A stretch of 64,000 bases of DNA, from positions 186,001 to 250,000 of the forward strand of contig JANPZW010000015.1 in the NCBI GenBank assembly GCA_024707385.1, in the 5' to 3' direction. The translations under genes and the position numbers were made by a program. Shown here in pieces: positions 36,227 to 47,000 of this stretch. The notes under the pieces were generated by a model. The model did no database searches and was not told where the DNA came from. It worked only from the letters and a program-made list of their open reading frames with translations. The stretch's first letter is position 1. Every line of letters starts with the position of its first letter. The stretch is from Cellvibrionaceae bacterium (GTDB lineage: Bacteria > Pseudomonadota > Gammaproteobacteria > Pseudomonadales > Cellvibrionaceae).

Positions 36227-36949
36227 ATGAGCGAAGTCGGCAGCACCAGTACCAGCGATGCATTACAGCATCTGTCCACCGGCGCTAAGCACAAGCCCGC
36301 GGCCAAAGGCAGTGATGAGCTCGGCCAGAAAGCTTTCCTGCAATTGATGATTACGCAACTGGAAAACCAGGATCCATTGAGCCCACAGGAAAATGGTGAA
36401 TTTATTGCCCAGCTGGCGCAATTCAGTTCCGTGGAGAGCCTGGATCGTCTCAACAATAATTTCGATGGTTTTGCGCAGAACTTTGTCGCCAACCAAGCGC
36501 TGCAGGCGTCTTCTCTGGTCGGCCGTTCCGTCAGCGTTGATACGGATACTTCGTATCTCGGTCAGGGCCTTGCGGTAACAGGATTAATTGAGATTCCCGC
36601 ATCGACGGACGATCTCCAGGTGGATATTTATTCTCAGGAAGGTGATTTGCTGGATACGATCAATATCGGTGTTGCGGAAGCAGGTGATCTTGCGCTGCGC
36701 TGGAACGGTCAATATGCCGAAGTCAACGGCAAGCTGTTGGATTGGAAAAGTTCTCATAAAGACGGTTTGCCGCCGGGAATTTATACCATCAAGGCGACTT
36801 CAACCGTAGACGGCGAAATGACGCAGATGGAAACCTATCTCAGCGCCAATGTTAACAGCGTAACTGTGGGAGCCAATGGCAACCTCACGCTCAACTTGGC
36901 TGGCGTCGGCTCCGTCAAACTGTCGGACGTCAAGCAATTTAACGAATAA
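36227..36949 (+). CDS. flgD: Flagellar hook assembly (cap) protein FlgD
   Basis: 240 aa. AFLQLMITQLENQDPLSPQENGEFIAQLAQFSSVESLDRLNNN is the conserved FlgD N-terminal block; the C-terminal Ig-like/FlgD tudor-like part (LRWNGQYAEVNGKLLDW, LPPGIYTIKATSTVDGE) follows. It caps the growing hook and scaffolds FlgE. The 3' end AACGAATAAT recurs 20 bp downstream. Confidence 0.95.
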   Translation: MSEVGSTSTSDALQHLSTGAKHKPAAKGSDELGQKAFLQLMITQLENQDPLSPQENGEFIAQLAQFSSVESLDRLNNNFDGFAQNFVANQALQASSLVGRSVSVDTDTSYLGQGLAVTGLIEIPASTDDLQVDIYSQEGDLLDTINIGVAEAGDLALRWNGQYAEVNGKLLDWKSSHKDGLPPGIYTIKATSTVDGEMTQMETYLSANVNSVTVGANGNLTLNLAGVGSVKLSDVKQFNE

Positions 36950-36975
36950 TCAATCGGTTCAACGAATAATTTAGC

Positions 36976-37001
36976 GAAGGCCGGAATTTTCCGGCGCTTC
37001 G
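36976..37001 (+). terminator. Hairpin between flgD and flgE
   Basis: GCCGGAA/TTCCGGC core with flanking GAAG/CTTC arms and one bulge. No T run; could modulate flgE expression or RNA stability rather than end transcription. Confidence 0.45.
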
Positions 37002-37025
37002 ATTCAGCGGTAGCAGGAGAGATTT

Positions 37026-39479
37026 ATGCCTTTTGATATAGCCCTTAGCGGGATTCGCTCAGCATCAAATGATTTATCCATAACGGGTAATAATATTGCC
37101 AATGCATCCACGACGGGTTTCAAAAGTTCGCGGGCGGAATTCGGCGATGTGTACGCAACTTCAGTATTGGGTGCGGGCAATAATTCGGTCGGTAATGGGG
37201 TGCGCCTGCAGGATGTGTCCCAGCGTTTTACCCAGGGCAGTATCGCGTTTACAGAAAATGAACTGGATCTTGCGGTAAACGGCAACGGCTTTTTTGTCGT
37301 GCGCCGCGAAGGTGAGCAGTATTACACCCGCGCCGGCGCCTTTGGGCTGGACCGCGATGGTTTTATCACCAGCAACACCGGTGCGCGACTGCAGGGTTTT
37401 CAGGCGGATGAGCGCGGTCAGATCGGCGGTTTGCAAAGTGATATTCGCATTCAGGCCAATAATTTGTCTCCGCGCTCCACCACGATGGTGGAAACCCGCT
37501 TGAATCTCGATTCTGCTGAAGATGTTTTGCAAAGTACCGGAACCAATTTCCGCACCGAGGGAAATGCGGTCGCCATATCGCGCGTCGGTCTGCAGGAAAG
37601 CACCAGCACAAGCTATGAGACACCCAATTTCACTTTGCAGCCACCAATCGATCTGACTAATGGCAACATCGGTTTTACGGTCGATTTGGCCGGTAGCTCT
37701 GGGCATAACGGCACAGTCAATGTTCTGTTGAATACCGCGGCCGGTGTGCCATCGACGATTTCATCCTTTAATGATCTGCGTACTTTGGCCGGCGTAATCA
37801 ATGCGCAGCTTTTCCAACCCACAGCGCCGCAGACCCCGATTGATGTGATCGCCACAGCCGTTGACGCGGGCGGTGGACAATATCGTTTGGAATTCACCAG
37901 CTTGCAGGAGGGTGAGGCATCGGAAATTCGAATCTCGAACGGCACCGCAACTGCTGCGAGTCTGGGATTGCCAGTGGGGCCTGCTGAAGGTATTTCCGAT
38001 CCTGGAATTGCGGCGGTCAGCAATGGATATCCACAACAATCCATTGATATCGTCGGGCCGGATGGCAACATAGTGACTTATACATCGGCGGCAAATGCAT
38101 CGGCTGCCACCATCGGCTCCGAATTGAATGCCTTGGCGGGCGTTACCGCTACAGCGACCACCACTTTGCGATTCGTCGCCAATAATTTTAATAACGCCAA
38201 TGGCAATTTGCAGGTTGAACTCAACGGCGTGACTTTATCCGCAATGACATTGGAAGGTTTAGGGCAGGCCATTAATGGCTACACCGCTTCCACTTTGCCG
38301 GGGATATCCGCAGAAGTTGATGCGGTCACAGGTGATCTGGTGGTCAGTTCATCCGTCGGAGATGATCTGCGCGTGAGTATCAGCAGTACGGATGATGGCG
38401 ATAGTGTGGAAATTCTCGGCAATCCCAATGCGCCGGCGGAAGTTCTCGAAGTCGACAACAACGGCACTTTGAATATCGCCAACGCTACGGTGGCAAATGG
38501 CAACGAAGTTGTGGTTGGCGGAAGCTTAAATATAGTGCTCGCCGAAGGTTATTCGGCCACCAACGCATCTCCGCCTTCCATTGGTTTGTTTGGGCCTTTA
38601 ACCGGAGCTGCTTTTACCGAAGTGGTGATCAATGAATTTGATCCTGAGGACAAAGGCACATACAACCATGCGACTTCCATGCGAATTTACGACAGCCTCG
38701 GCAATCCTCATGTGTTGACGCAATATTTTGTTCGCCAGGAATATGACGTCAATGATGCTGCAACTCATCCCAACCATTGGGTGATGTATGTGCAGATCGA
38801 CGGTCGTGATGTTGGCGATCCGAATACCACTTTGCCGCCGCCGGATAACACCGTGCCGACGCGCGCCGGTTTTGATTTGCGCTTTAATCCCGACGGTTCG
38901 CTCAATCAGGTTCTCTCGGATCAGATCCTGATTTCCAACTGGGTTCCGCGCGACGCCAATGGCGATCCGAATGGTGCGCTCGGTCCGCAGAACGTCTTGG
39001 CCGGTGGTACGTCGAATATTCCGGATCCTCCGAGCAGTTCAAATTTTGTTATGGATCTCGCCGGCACTACCCAATACGGTAGCCAGTTCTCTGTTCATGA
39101 GAAGGATCAAAACGGTTATACAACCGGTCGTTTGTCCGGTTTGAATATCGATGCGAGCGGCGTTATTTTCGCGCGCTTTACCAATGGGGAATCCATGACG
39201 TTGGGGCAGGTGATTTTGGCGGATTTCGCCAATAATCAGGGGCTGCAACCGGTGGGCGACTCCATGTGGGCGGAAAATTTTGAATCCGGTCAGCCGAATA
39301 TAGGCACCCCGGGGAGCGCTGCTCTCGGCGCAATTCAGGCTGGTGCGCTGGAAGAATCCAACGTGGATTTATCTGAAGAGCTGGTGCGACTGATTATTGC
39401 GCAACGCAATTTCCAGGCGAGCGCAAAAACCATCGAGACAGCGAATCAGGTAACCCAGACAGTTATTAATCTTCGTTAA
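37026..39479 (+). CDS. flgE: Flagellar hook protein FlgE (enlarged)
   Basis: 817 aa, about twice the enteric FlgE. N-terminal MPFDIALSGIRSASNDLSITGNNIANASTTGFKSSRAEF and FFVVRREGEQYYTRAGAF blocks, C-terminal GALEESNVDLSEELVRLIIAQRNFQASAKTIETANQVTQTVINLR. The middle (residues ~180-520) holds large insertions, including a module with GDDLRVSI and VVVGGSLNIVLAEGYS that resembles part of FlgK. CAGGAGAG precedes the ATG. It forms the universal joint of the flagellum outside the cell. Confidence 0.95.
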   Translation: MPFDIALSGIRSASNDLSITGNNIANASTTGFKSSRAEFGDVYATSVLGAGNNSVGNGVRLQDVSQRFTQGSIAFTENELDLAVNGNGFFVVRREGEQYYTRAGAFGLDRDGFITSNTGARLQGFQADERGQIGGLQSDIRIQANNLSPRSTTMVETRLNLDSAEDVLQSTGTNFRTEGNAVAISRVGLQESTSTSYETPNFTLQPPIDLTNGNIGFTVDLAGSSGHNGTVNVLLNTAAGVPSTISSFNDLRTLAGVINAQLFQPTAPQTPIDVIATAVDAGGGQYRLEFTSLQEGEASEIRISNGTATAASLGLPVGPAEGISDPGIAAVSNGYPQQSIDIVGPDGNIVTYTSAANASAATIGSELNALAGVTATATTTLRFVANNFNNANGNLQVELNGVTLSAMTLEGLGQAINGYTASTLPGISAEVDAVTGDLVVSSSVGDDLRVSISSTDDGDSVEILGNPNAPAEVLEVDNNGTLNIANATVANGNEVVVGGSLNIVLAEGYSATNASPPSIGLFGPLTGAAFTEVVINEFDPEDKGTYNHATSMRIYDSLGNPHVLTQYFVRQEYDVNDAATHPNHWVMYVQIDGRDVGDPNTTLPPPDNTVPTRAGFDLRFNPDGSLNQVLSDQILISNWVPRDANGDPNGALGPQNVLAGGTSNIPDPPSSSNFVMDLAGTTQYGSQFSVHEKDQNGYTTGRLSGLNIDASGVIFARFTNGESMTLGQVILADFANNQGLQPVGDSMWAENFESGQPNIGTPGSAALGAIQAGALEESNVDLSEELVRLIIAQRNFQASAKTIETANQVTQTVINLR

Positions 39480-39509
39480 TCGCTAATCTCGCTTTTCACC
39501 CCCTCCTAA

Positions 39510-39530
39510 CCTCCCCCTTCTCAGGGGAGG
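39510..39530. terminator. Strong GC hairpin after flgE
   Basis: CCTCCCC-CTTCTCA-GGGGAGG, 31 bases after the flgE stop and before the flgF sigma54 promoter. Followed by ATTAATTTG. It would isolate flgBCDE from the flgF unit. Confidence 0.65.
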
Positions 39531-39613
39531 GATTAATTTGTGCGGTTTGGCATTAAGACGATCCCCTTCAAAACGCCCTTTAAAAAGCCCTTCAAAAATA
39601 GCCTTCTCAATAC

Positions 39614-39628
39614 TGGCACTCCCCTTGC
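39614..39628 (+). promoter_or_regulatory. Sigma54 promoter of the flgFGHIJKL unit
   Basis: TGGCACTCCCCTTGC matches TGGCAC-N5-TTGC at every defined position. About 63 bases before the flgF ATG. Confidence 0.92.
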
Positions 39629-39690
39629 ACTTCACCTGTTATGACCAAATCCGGTCACATTTTTTTGACGCTATTTCCGCAGGTGATTTC

Positions 39691-40440
39691 ATGGATAAAG
39701 CGCTTTATATCGCGATGACGGGTGCCAAACACAACATGATGGCGCAGACCCAGCGCGCCAATAATTTGGCCAACGTCAACACACAGGCTTTTAAAGCTGA
39801 TTTTGCTCAGGCCCGCGCTATGCCGGTTTATTACGGTGATGGCTTGCCGACACGCGCCTACGCGCTCACAGAGCGGCCGGCGACGGATTTTACGTTTGGC
39901 AGTTTGCAGGAGACGGGCCGCGATCTGGATGTTGCCATCGACGGCGAAGGTTTTATAGCCGTGCGTGATTCCAATGGCAATGAGGCATATACCCGGGTGG
40001 GTACGCTTTATACCGACAGCGTCGGAATTCTGCGCACCGGCAATGGTTTGCCGGTGATCGGCAACGGCGGGCCCATCGCAATTCCCAATGCAGAGAAAAT
40101 CGATATCGGCATCGACGGCAGCATTACCGTGGTGCCGCAAGGGCAGGGGCCCGAAGCGCCGGTGGTGGTGGATCGCATTCGTCTGGTCAATCCCGATCTG
40201 GCGCAAATGACCAAAGGTGAAGACGGCCTGTTCCGCGCCTTGGATATCGAGGGACCTCTGCCACCCGATGGCAATGTCCGTCTCGTCGCCGGATTTTTGG
40301 AAAACAGTAACGTGAATGCCGTGCATGAGTTGACCAGCATGCTGTCGCTCTCCCGGCAATATGAAATGCAGGTGAAAGTCATGAGTTCCGCCAAGGAAAT
40401 GTCGGAATCCTCCGCCCGCCTGTTGCAAATGAATATGTAA
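39691..40440 (+). CDS. flgF: Flagellar basal body rod protein FlgF
   Basis: 249 aa from ATG 39691 (GCAGGTG upstream); an upstream in-frame start at 39538 would run through the promoter. MDKALYIAMTGAKHNMMAQTQRANNLANVNTQAFKADF, DLDVAIDGEGFIAVRDSNGNEAYTRVG, and VNAVHELTSMLSLSRQYEMQVKVMSSAKEM are typical. Proximal rod. Confidence 0.95.
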   Translation: MDKALYIAMTGAKHNMMAQTQRANNLANVNTQAFKADFAQARAMPVYYGDGLPTRAYALTERPATDFTFGSLQETGRDLDVAIDGEGFIAVRDSNGNEAYTRVGTLYTDSVGILRTGNGLPVIGNGGPIAIPNAEKIDIGIDGSITVVPQGQGPEAPVVVDRIRLVNPDLAQMTKGEDGLFRALDIEGPLPPDGNVRLVAGFLENSNVNAVHELTSMLSLSRQYEMQVKVMSSAKEMSESSARLLQMNM

Positions 40441-40480
40441 TTTAACGGACGTCCTTCGTCAGATCGCTTGAGGTTTTTTT

Positions 40481-41266
40481 ATGCACGCAGCGCTTTATGT
40501 CAGTAAAACCGGATTGTCCGCGCAGGATACCCAGTTAACCACCGTGGCCAACAACCTGGCCAACGTCGGCACCGTCGGCTTCAAACGCGATCGCGCGGTT
40601 TTTGAAGACCTGTTGTATCAGATCCAGCGCCAGCCTGGCGCTCAATCCACCGAGGAAACCCAGCTGCCGTCCGGTCTGCAATTGGGTACCGGTGTGCGGG
40701 TAGTGGGCACGCAAAAACAATTTACCGAAGGCAATCTGCAAATTACCGACAACGCTCTTGATGTAGCGATTGACGGGCGCGGATTTCTGCAGATTCTGCA
40801 GCCGGATGGCACCATCGCCTACACACGCAATGGTCAGCTGCATTTAAATTCCGACGGCCAGATGGTCAATGCCAACGGCCTGCTGCTGCAACCGGTCATC
40901 ACCGTGCCGCAGGATGCGCAGAGCATCACTATCGGCACCGATGGCACCGTAAGCGCGGTTATTCCAGGCAATCCTCAGCCACAGGTTTTAGGCAATATCC
41001 AGGTGGTGGATTTCGTCAATCCAGGTGGGTTGCAGGCGCGTGGTGGCAATTTGTTTTTGGAAACTGCTTCCAGTGGCAATCCGATTCTCGGCACACCGGG
41101 ACAGGATGGATTGGGACAGATTCAGCAGGGCGCATTGGAAAGTTCCAACGTGGATATCGTGGAAGAGATGGTGAATATGATTACCACTCAGCGCGCCTAT
41201 GAAATGAATTCCAAGGTCGTTTCCACTGCTGACCAGATGTTGCAATTCGTTACCCAGAATCTCTAA
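40481..41266 (+). CDS. flgG: Flagellar distal rod protein FlgG
   Basis: 261 aa. MHAALYVSKTGLSAQDTQLTTVANNLANVGTVGFKRDRAVFEDLLYQ, LDVAIDGRGFLQILQPDGTIAYTRNGQLHLN, GALESSNVDIVEEMVNMITTQRAYEMNSKVVSTADQMLQFVTQNL (read in parts): full FlgG pattern and the usual length. Confidence 0.96.
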   Translation: MHAALYVSKTGLSAQDTQLTTVANNLANVGTVGFKRDRAVFEDLLYQIQRQPGAQSTEETQLPSGLQLGTGVRVVGTQKQFTEGNLQITDNALDVAIDGRGFLQILQPDGTIAYTRNGQLHLNSDGQMVNANGLLLQPVITVPQDAQSITIGTDGTVSAVIPGNPQPQVLGNIQVVDFVNPGGLQARGGNLFLETASSGNPILGTPGQDGLGQIQQGALESSNVDIVEEMVNMITTQRAYEMNSKVVSTADQMLQFVTQNL

Positions 41267-41295
41267 TCGCTTTTATGTTCGAAGCGGGTTTGTTT

Positions 41296-41985
41296 ATGAA
41301 ACGTTATCTTGTTGGTTTATGGCTGGTATCCGCTGCTTGTCTGTCCGGTTGTGTTGTCAGTGGGCCGGCCAAACCCGATGATCCCTACTACGCACCTGTG
41401 CTGACACCGACGCAGGCGCCGGTAGGTCAGACCAACGGATCACTTTTTCAGGCGGGCAGCGTGCGGGAATTATTTGCCGACCGCAAAGCCGGCACGGTGG
41501 GGGATATTCTCACCGTGGTGCTGGAGGAGAAAACCGTCTCGCGCAAATCCAGTAATGTCGATGTGAATAAAAATTCGGAAATCTCCGTGCCCGGCGGCGC
41601 CGCTGCGCAGGTACTGGGAAATCCGGTGCAATTCAAAGGACTCAGTCTGGATACCAACCTGTCTGCCGAGCGTGAATTCAACGGCCAGGCGGCCGCGGCG
41701 CAGAGCAATAACCTGATCGGCGACGTGGCGGTTTCCGTTGTTGATGTCTGGCCCAATGGCACTCTGGTTATTCGCGGCGAAAAGTGGCTCACCCTCAATC
41801 GCGGCGATGAATTTATCCGCATCAGTGGTTTGGTGCGGCCAGAGGATGTGCGCTCGGATAACACCGTTCTCTCCACTAAAGTTGCCGATGCCCGCATCAC
41901 TTATGCCGGCACGGGTGCCTTGGCCGATTCGCAAACCATGGGTTGGCTCAGCCGATTTTTCAACAGCGGCTACTGGCCTTTCTGA
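41296..41985 (+). CDS. flgH: Flagellar L-ring lipoprotein FlgH
   Basis: 229 aa. Signal MKRYLVGLWLVSAACLSGC with lipobox Cys at residue 19, then SLFQAGSVRELFADRKAGTVGDILTVVLEEKTVSRKSSN, and WPNGTLVIRGEKWLTLNRGDEFIRISGLVRPEDV. Forms the outer-membrane bushing. ATG 41296 is chosen because it begins the signal; ATG 41275 adds seven residues. Confidence 0.95.
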   Translation: MKRYLVGLWLVSAACLSGCVVSGPAKPDDPYYAPVLTPTQAPVGQTNGSLFQAGSVRELFADRKAGTVGDILTVVLEEKTVSRKSSNVDVNKNSEISVPGGAAAQVLGNPVQFKGLSLDTNLSAEREFNGQAAAAQSNNLIGDVAVSVVDVWPNGTLVIRGEKWLTLNRGDEFIRISGLVRPEDVRSDNTVLSTKVADARITYAGTGALADSQTMGWLSRFFNSGYWPF

Positions 41986-41996
41986 GCATCGAGATT

Positions 41997-43113
41997 ATGA
42001 AAATGCTGAAACACACTCTGGTTTACTTTGCGTTGGCGATTTTTGCGTCGTCGTATGAGCTGGCCGCCGCCGCGCGCCTGAAAGATATTGCCGCTGTTGA
42101 AGGTGTGCGCAGCAACCAATTGATCGGTTATGGTCTGGTGGTCGGTCTCGATGGCACTGGTGATCAGACTAACCAGGCGCCTTTCACGACCCAGTCTTTT
42201 GCCACCATGCTCAAGCAATTCGGCATTACGATTCCGGAAGGCGTGCGCTTTCAATTGAAAAAATGTCGCGGCAGTGGCGATTCATGCGGAAATTCCCGCG
42301 TTTGCCAAACCGGGACAAACCCTTGATATCACGGTTTCATCCATCGCCAACGCAAAAAGTCTGCGCGGTGGCAGTTTGCTGATGACGCCGTTGCGCGGTG
42401 TCGACGGTCAGGTGTACGCGCTTGCGCAAGGCAATCTGATCGTCGGCGGATTTGGCGCAGAAGGGCGCGATGGCTCCAAAGTCACCGTCAATATTCCAAG
42501 TGTGGGCCGTATACCCAACGGCGCTTTGGTGGAGCGTGCAGTGGCCACCAGCTTCGGCAATAACGGCCGTATCGTTTTTAATTTGCACACAGCGGATTTC
42601 ACCACGGCAAAACGTGTGGCAAAAAGCATCAATCAATTGTTGGGGCCGGAGGTGGCGAGTGCCATGGACGCGGTGTCCATCTCGGTCCAGGCGCCGCAAA
42701 ATCCTGCGCAACGCGTGGATTTTTTGTCGCTGCTGGAAAATCTCGAAGTCGAACCGGGTGAAGCGGCGGCGAAGGTCGTCATCAATTCACGCACCGGCAC
42801 TATTGTTGTTGGCCAGCATGTGCGGGTTGAACCGGTCGCGATTACGCACGGCTCATTGACGGTAACGGTGAGCGAAAATGTGCAGGTGAGCCAGCCCAAC
42901 GCTTTGGCCCAGGGGCAGACGGCGATAGTGCCCAACAGCAAAGTGGGTGTCACCGAAGATACGTCGCCCATGTTCAAATTCAATCCCGCTCCGACGCTGG
43001 ACGATATAGTGCGCGCCGTCAATGAAGTGGGCGCGGCACCCGGCGATCTTATGGCGATTCTGGAAGCGCTGCGCCAGGCCGGCGCGTTGAAAGCGGAAAT
43101 CATGGTGATCTGA
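41997..43113 (+). CDS. flgI: Flagellar P-ring protein FlgI (frame broken at an A6 run)
   Basis: Signal peptide (MLKHTLVYFALAIFASSYELAAA), ARLKDIAAVEGVRSNQLIGYGLVVGLDGTGDQ, then in the next frame IHAEIPAFAKPGQTLDITVSSIANAKSLRGGSLLMTPLRGVDG and TLDDIVRAVNEVGAAPGDLMAILEALRQAGALKAEIMVI. Removing one A from 42258-42263 gives FQLKNVAAVAIHAEIPAF, the normal FlgI sequence; corrected length 371 aa. Periplasmic ring around the rod. Confidence 0.95.
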
Positions 43114-44078
43114 TGGACGCGCGCATTTCCCGCCCTGTTGTGCCGGCTGGGGACGTCTATACCGACGTTCACAGTTTGCAGAATCTGAAAACAGAAGATG
43201 ATCAGAACGTTGCGCTGAAAAAAATCGCCCAGCAGTTCGAATCGCTGTTTCTGCACGAAATGCTGAAAACCATGCGCAAAGCCAACGAGAGCTTTGAGAA
43301 GGACAGTATCTTCAACGGTGGTGATACACAATTTTTCCGCGATATGTACGACCAGCAACTGTCCCTCAATCTGGCGCAGAAGGGGACAGGGCTGGCAAAA
43401 GTGATCTACGAACAATTGAGCCGCCAATACACCTCTGCTGGCGCGGAAGAGTCCGCTAAGCCGGTGTCTGCGGTTCCCGCTCGCGGCGCGCCGTCCAATG
43501 CTTACCTGCCAAAATCCCTCCAGGATGTGCAGGTGCCTGCGGATGCGGCCGCCGTGTCTTCAGCCTCCGCTACCTCAGCAACACCGAGCACTTTCGCGAG
43601 TGCCAAGGAATTTATCGACACCATTCTTCCCCACGCTCGCGCCGCTGCTCAGGTTCTCGGTCTCAACCCATTGTTCCTGACGGCGCAGGCGGCGTTGGAA
43701 ACCGGTTGGGGGAAACATGTAATTCGCGACCGCGCCGGTGAGAGCTCACATAACTTTTTCAACATCAAGGCTGATCGCAGCTGGCAGGGAGAAAAGGCTG
43801 AGGTCAGCACCTTGGAATATCGCGGCGGCATTCCGGTGCGGGAGCAGGCGCAGTTTCGCAAATACGGCGATATAGCCGAGAGTTTTGCGGATTACGTGCG
43901 CTTTCTGCAAGGCAACCCGCGTTACCAGGATGCGCTCGCGGTAGCCAATGATGACCGGGATTTCGCTTTAGGCCTGCAAAATGCAGGGTACGCCACGGAC
44001 CCCGCTTACGCCGACAAAATTTTGGCGATAGTGCAGCGGTTGAGCACCGACACTGCCGTTGGCGGCGAATCTTTTTAA
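43113..44078 (+). CDS. flgJ: Peptidoglycan hydrolase and rod-cap protein FlgJ
   Basis: 321 aa. N-terminal rod-binding part (KKIAQQFESLFLHEMLKTMRKANESF, FRDMYDQQLSLNLAQ), Ala/Ser/Pro linker, then a glucosaminidase domain (FIDTILPHARAAAQVLGLNPLFLTAQAALETGWGKHVI, HNFFNIKAD). It opens the murein for the rod. Start overlaps the flgI stop (TGATG). Confidence 0.95.
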   Translation: MDARISRPVVPAGDVYTDVHSLQNLKTEDDQNVALKKIAQQFESLFLHEMLKTMRKANESFEKDSIFNGGDTQFFRDMYDQQLSLNLAQKGTGLAKVIYEQLSRQYTSAGAEESAKPVSAVPARGAPSNAYLPKSLQDVQVPADAAAVSSASATSATPSTFASAKEFIDTILPHARAAAQVLGLNPLFLTAQAALETGWGKHVIRDRAGESSHNFFNIKADRSWQGEKAEVSTLEYRGGIPVREQAQFRKYGDIAESFADYVRFLQGNPRYQDALAVANDDRDFALGLQNAGYATDPAYADKILAIVQRLSTDTAVGGESF

Positions 44079-44093
44079 GCAGGTAGTTTTTGT

Positions 44094-47000
44094 ATGGCCA
44101 ATGATATTTTGGGCGTTAGCGTCACCGGGTTGAAGGTCAGCCAGACCGCCCTGCGCACGGTGGGCCATAACATCGCCAATGCCGGCACCGAGGGTTACAG
44201 CCGGCAGCGTATAGAGGCGAACACAAACCCGGCGAATTTGTTGAATGGTAATTACGTGGGCAGCGGCGCCCACGTCAATAGTATTCAGCGCATCGTCAAT
44301 CAATTCGTCGTTGAGCAGACGCGCACCGATTCCGCCATGTTCAACGATCTTGAAACCTATTTTAATCAGATCAGCCAACTGGATAATTTACTCGCCAATG
44401 AATCCACTGGCCTGGGCAGCAGCCTCAATCGCTTTTTCTCAGCGATGCAAAATGGCGCTGATGATCCGACATCCATTCCCGCCCGCCAGCTGATTATCAG
44501 TGAGGCGCAAAATCTTGCCGACCGTTTCAACTCCATCCACGAGCGTCTGCAGTTGATTGAAAGCGGAGTGGACACAGGAATGGAAGTGGCGGTCGGCCGT
44601 ATTAATGCGCTGGCCAATAATATTTCCCAGCTGAATTTGCAGATTGCCAACGCCATGGGTGCGGGCGGTCGCGCGCTGCCGAATGATTTATTTGATCAGC
44701 GCGACCTGGCGTTGAAGGAATTATCGAGTCTGGTTTCGCTGCAGGCTTATGATCAGGGCAATGGCCAGATCAATATCAGCATAGGCACCGGCCAGAGCCT
44801 TGTTATCGGTGATCAGGCGTACCGTCTGGAGTTGGCGGACAGCGCCGTTGATCCATCGCAAAAAGATGTGGTGTATTTCGATGGAACCCGGCGGACTCCC
44901 ATAGGCGATGCGCTCAATGGTGGAACCCTGGGTGGTTTGTTGCGCTTCAGCGACACCATGACGTCGATCTACAACGAGCTCGGCAAAGTCGCCGTGACCA
45001 TGGCCGACAGTTTTAATCAGGCGCACCAGCAAGGTGTCGATCTGGAAGGCGATTTTGGCAGTTCTTTTTTCTACGATATCAATGATGAAGCTATAGCTCG
45101 CGGCCGCGTGGTGGGCAACAGCGGAAATGCCAAACCGGATAATCGGCAATTAGCGCTTTATATTGCCGACAGCAACAAAATCACCGGCGGTGATTATGAA
45201 ATGTCAATCTCCCAAGGCGGCGTCTTCAAAATAACGCGGCTTGGTGATGGCGTGCAGGTGGCCAATGGCTTGTTGAATGGCCAATTACCCGTCAGCGTAA
45301 AATTCGATGGTCTCGAGCTGGAATTGCAAAATGGTTCATTCCAGGCTGGGGATAAATTCATGCTGCAGCCCGTGCGCAGCGGCAGTAATGATTTTTCCGT
45401 CACCGTGTCCTCACCGCGGGATATTGCATGGGCCAGTCCGCTGGTAACCGACGCGGCTTTGGGCAATCGCGGTACCGGCAGCATCAGCGCCGGTGATCTT
45501 TTGTCGCTCAAGGATGCCAGCGGCAATCCTCTGCCGCTGTTTGCCGACGCTGGACGCATGTCGCCGCCGTTGATCGTGGTATTCAATACGCCGCATTCCT
45601 ACGACATTCTGGATAATTCCGATCCGGCCAATCCCGTCCATCTGAATCCGCCGATTCGCGATCAGCGCTATGTGCCCGGTGTCACCCAGAATCTGTTTCC
45701 GCAAAATACCGGCGGCACGCAGGTGTCCACCAACGGCGACATGATGGGGTTGCCCAACGGACGTCTTGCGGTGACGCAGGCTGCCTTGCTGACCGGTGGT
45801 GCCGAGCCGGATTTTACTACTTCGGATTTCAGTGGCAGTCCGTTCTCTTTCCGTGTTTCCGTAACGGGAACACCCAGTGGTGCGCGTGATGGCGATTTCA
45901 CCATTACCGTCGCGGGCGCGAACATTACGGACAATCAAAGTCTGCTGAGCCATTTGAATTCGCAGCTTAACCATTCGGATGTCGCGGCCTATATCGCAGA
46001 TGATGGCAGCGTGGCATTCCGGCTGCGCACGCCCGGCTACGGCAATATTTCGCTGGATAATTACGCCGGCGGTGCGCCTGGACTGGCGAATAATCTGCTG
46101 GGTTTTGATATCGAGAATTCCACCTTCACGACTGAAGGCAATGCGGATGGCGTGGCGGGTTATGGCAATTTGACCAACGGTTATCCCGCCGAGTTGGTCA
46201 CCATCACCCGTCCGTCGGCAACACCTGGCGCCAGGCCGGTGAGTGTCAATCTGTACACACCGCAGAACGCCTCGGCAAAAGAATTGGCCAATTTGCTCAG
46301 CAACCAGCCCGGTATAGAGGCAAATGCCTTTAATTATGTGGAGCTGTCCGATTTAAATCTCACCCACGACGCACCCTTGCAAATCAATTTAAACGGCACT
46401 GATTTGTTGGAATACGGTGTGAATATCATCTCCGGTGATCCGGTGCTTTCCGCTGCGGTGCCGGATCCAGAGAATGATCCGGATGGTTTCTACGATTATC
46501 TGGCGGAGCGAATCAACGGCAATCCAGCCTTGCAGGCCAAAGGCATTTACGCCGTCGCAGGTGAAGATGCGCTGACGGGCGCCAGGGAGTTGCGCATTTA
46601 CAGCACCGAGGGCGATGACTTTGCCGTGTCACTGACCGCGGGAGCGGGGCAGAGCATTGATATCAGCGACGGCGATAGCAGTCCGCTGACGTTGACGGGA
46701 GCGGGCAACAGCGTCGGTTCGCAGATTGTGGTGGGCGGGCGTTTGGATGTCACGCTCGATGAAGGCATCACCCTGGGCGGAACACCCTCGGACAGCATGA
46801 TTTTTGGCAATACCCGCGCGGCGGATTTTGCCCAGCCCACTTATTTGGGAATTCAGGCCAGCATCAGTGGTTCACCGCAGGCGGGCGACCGTTTTACGCT
46901 GGATTTTAATCATGATGCCGCTATGGACAACCGCAATGGTTTGAAAATGATTGAGCTGCAACAGGCCAAGTTGGGCACCGCAGGTATGTCGTTCAACCAG

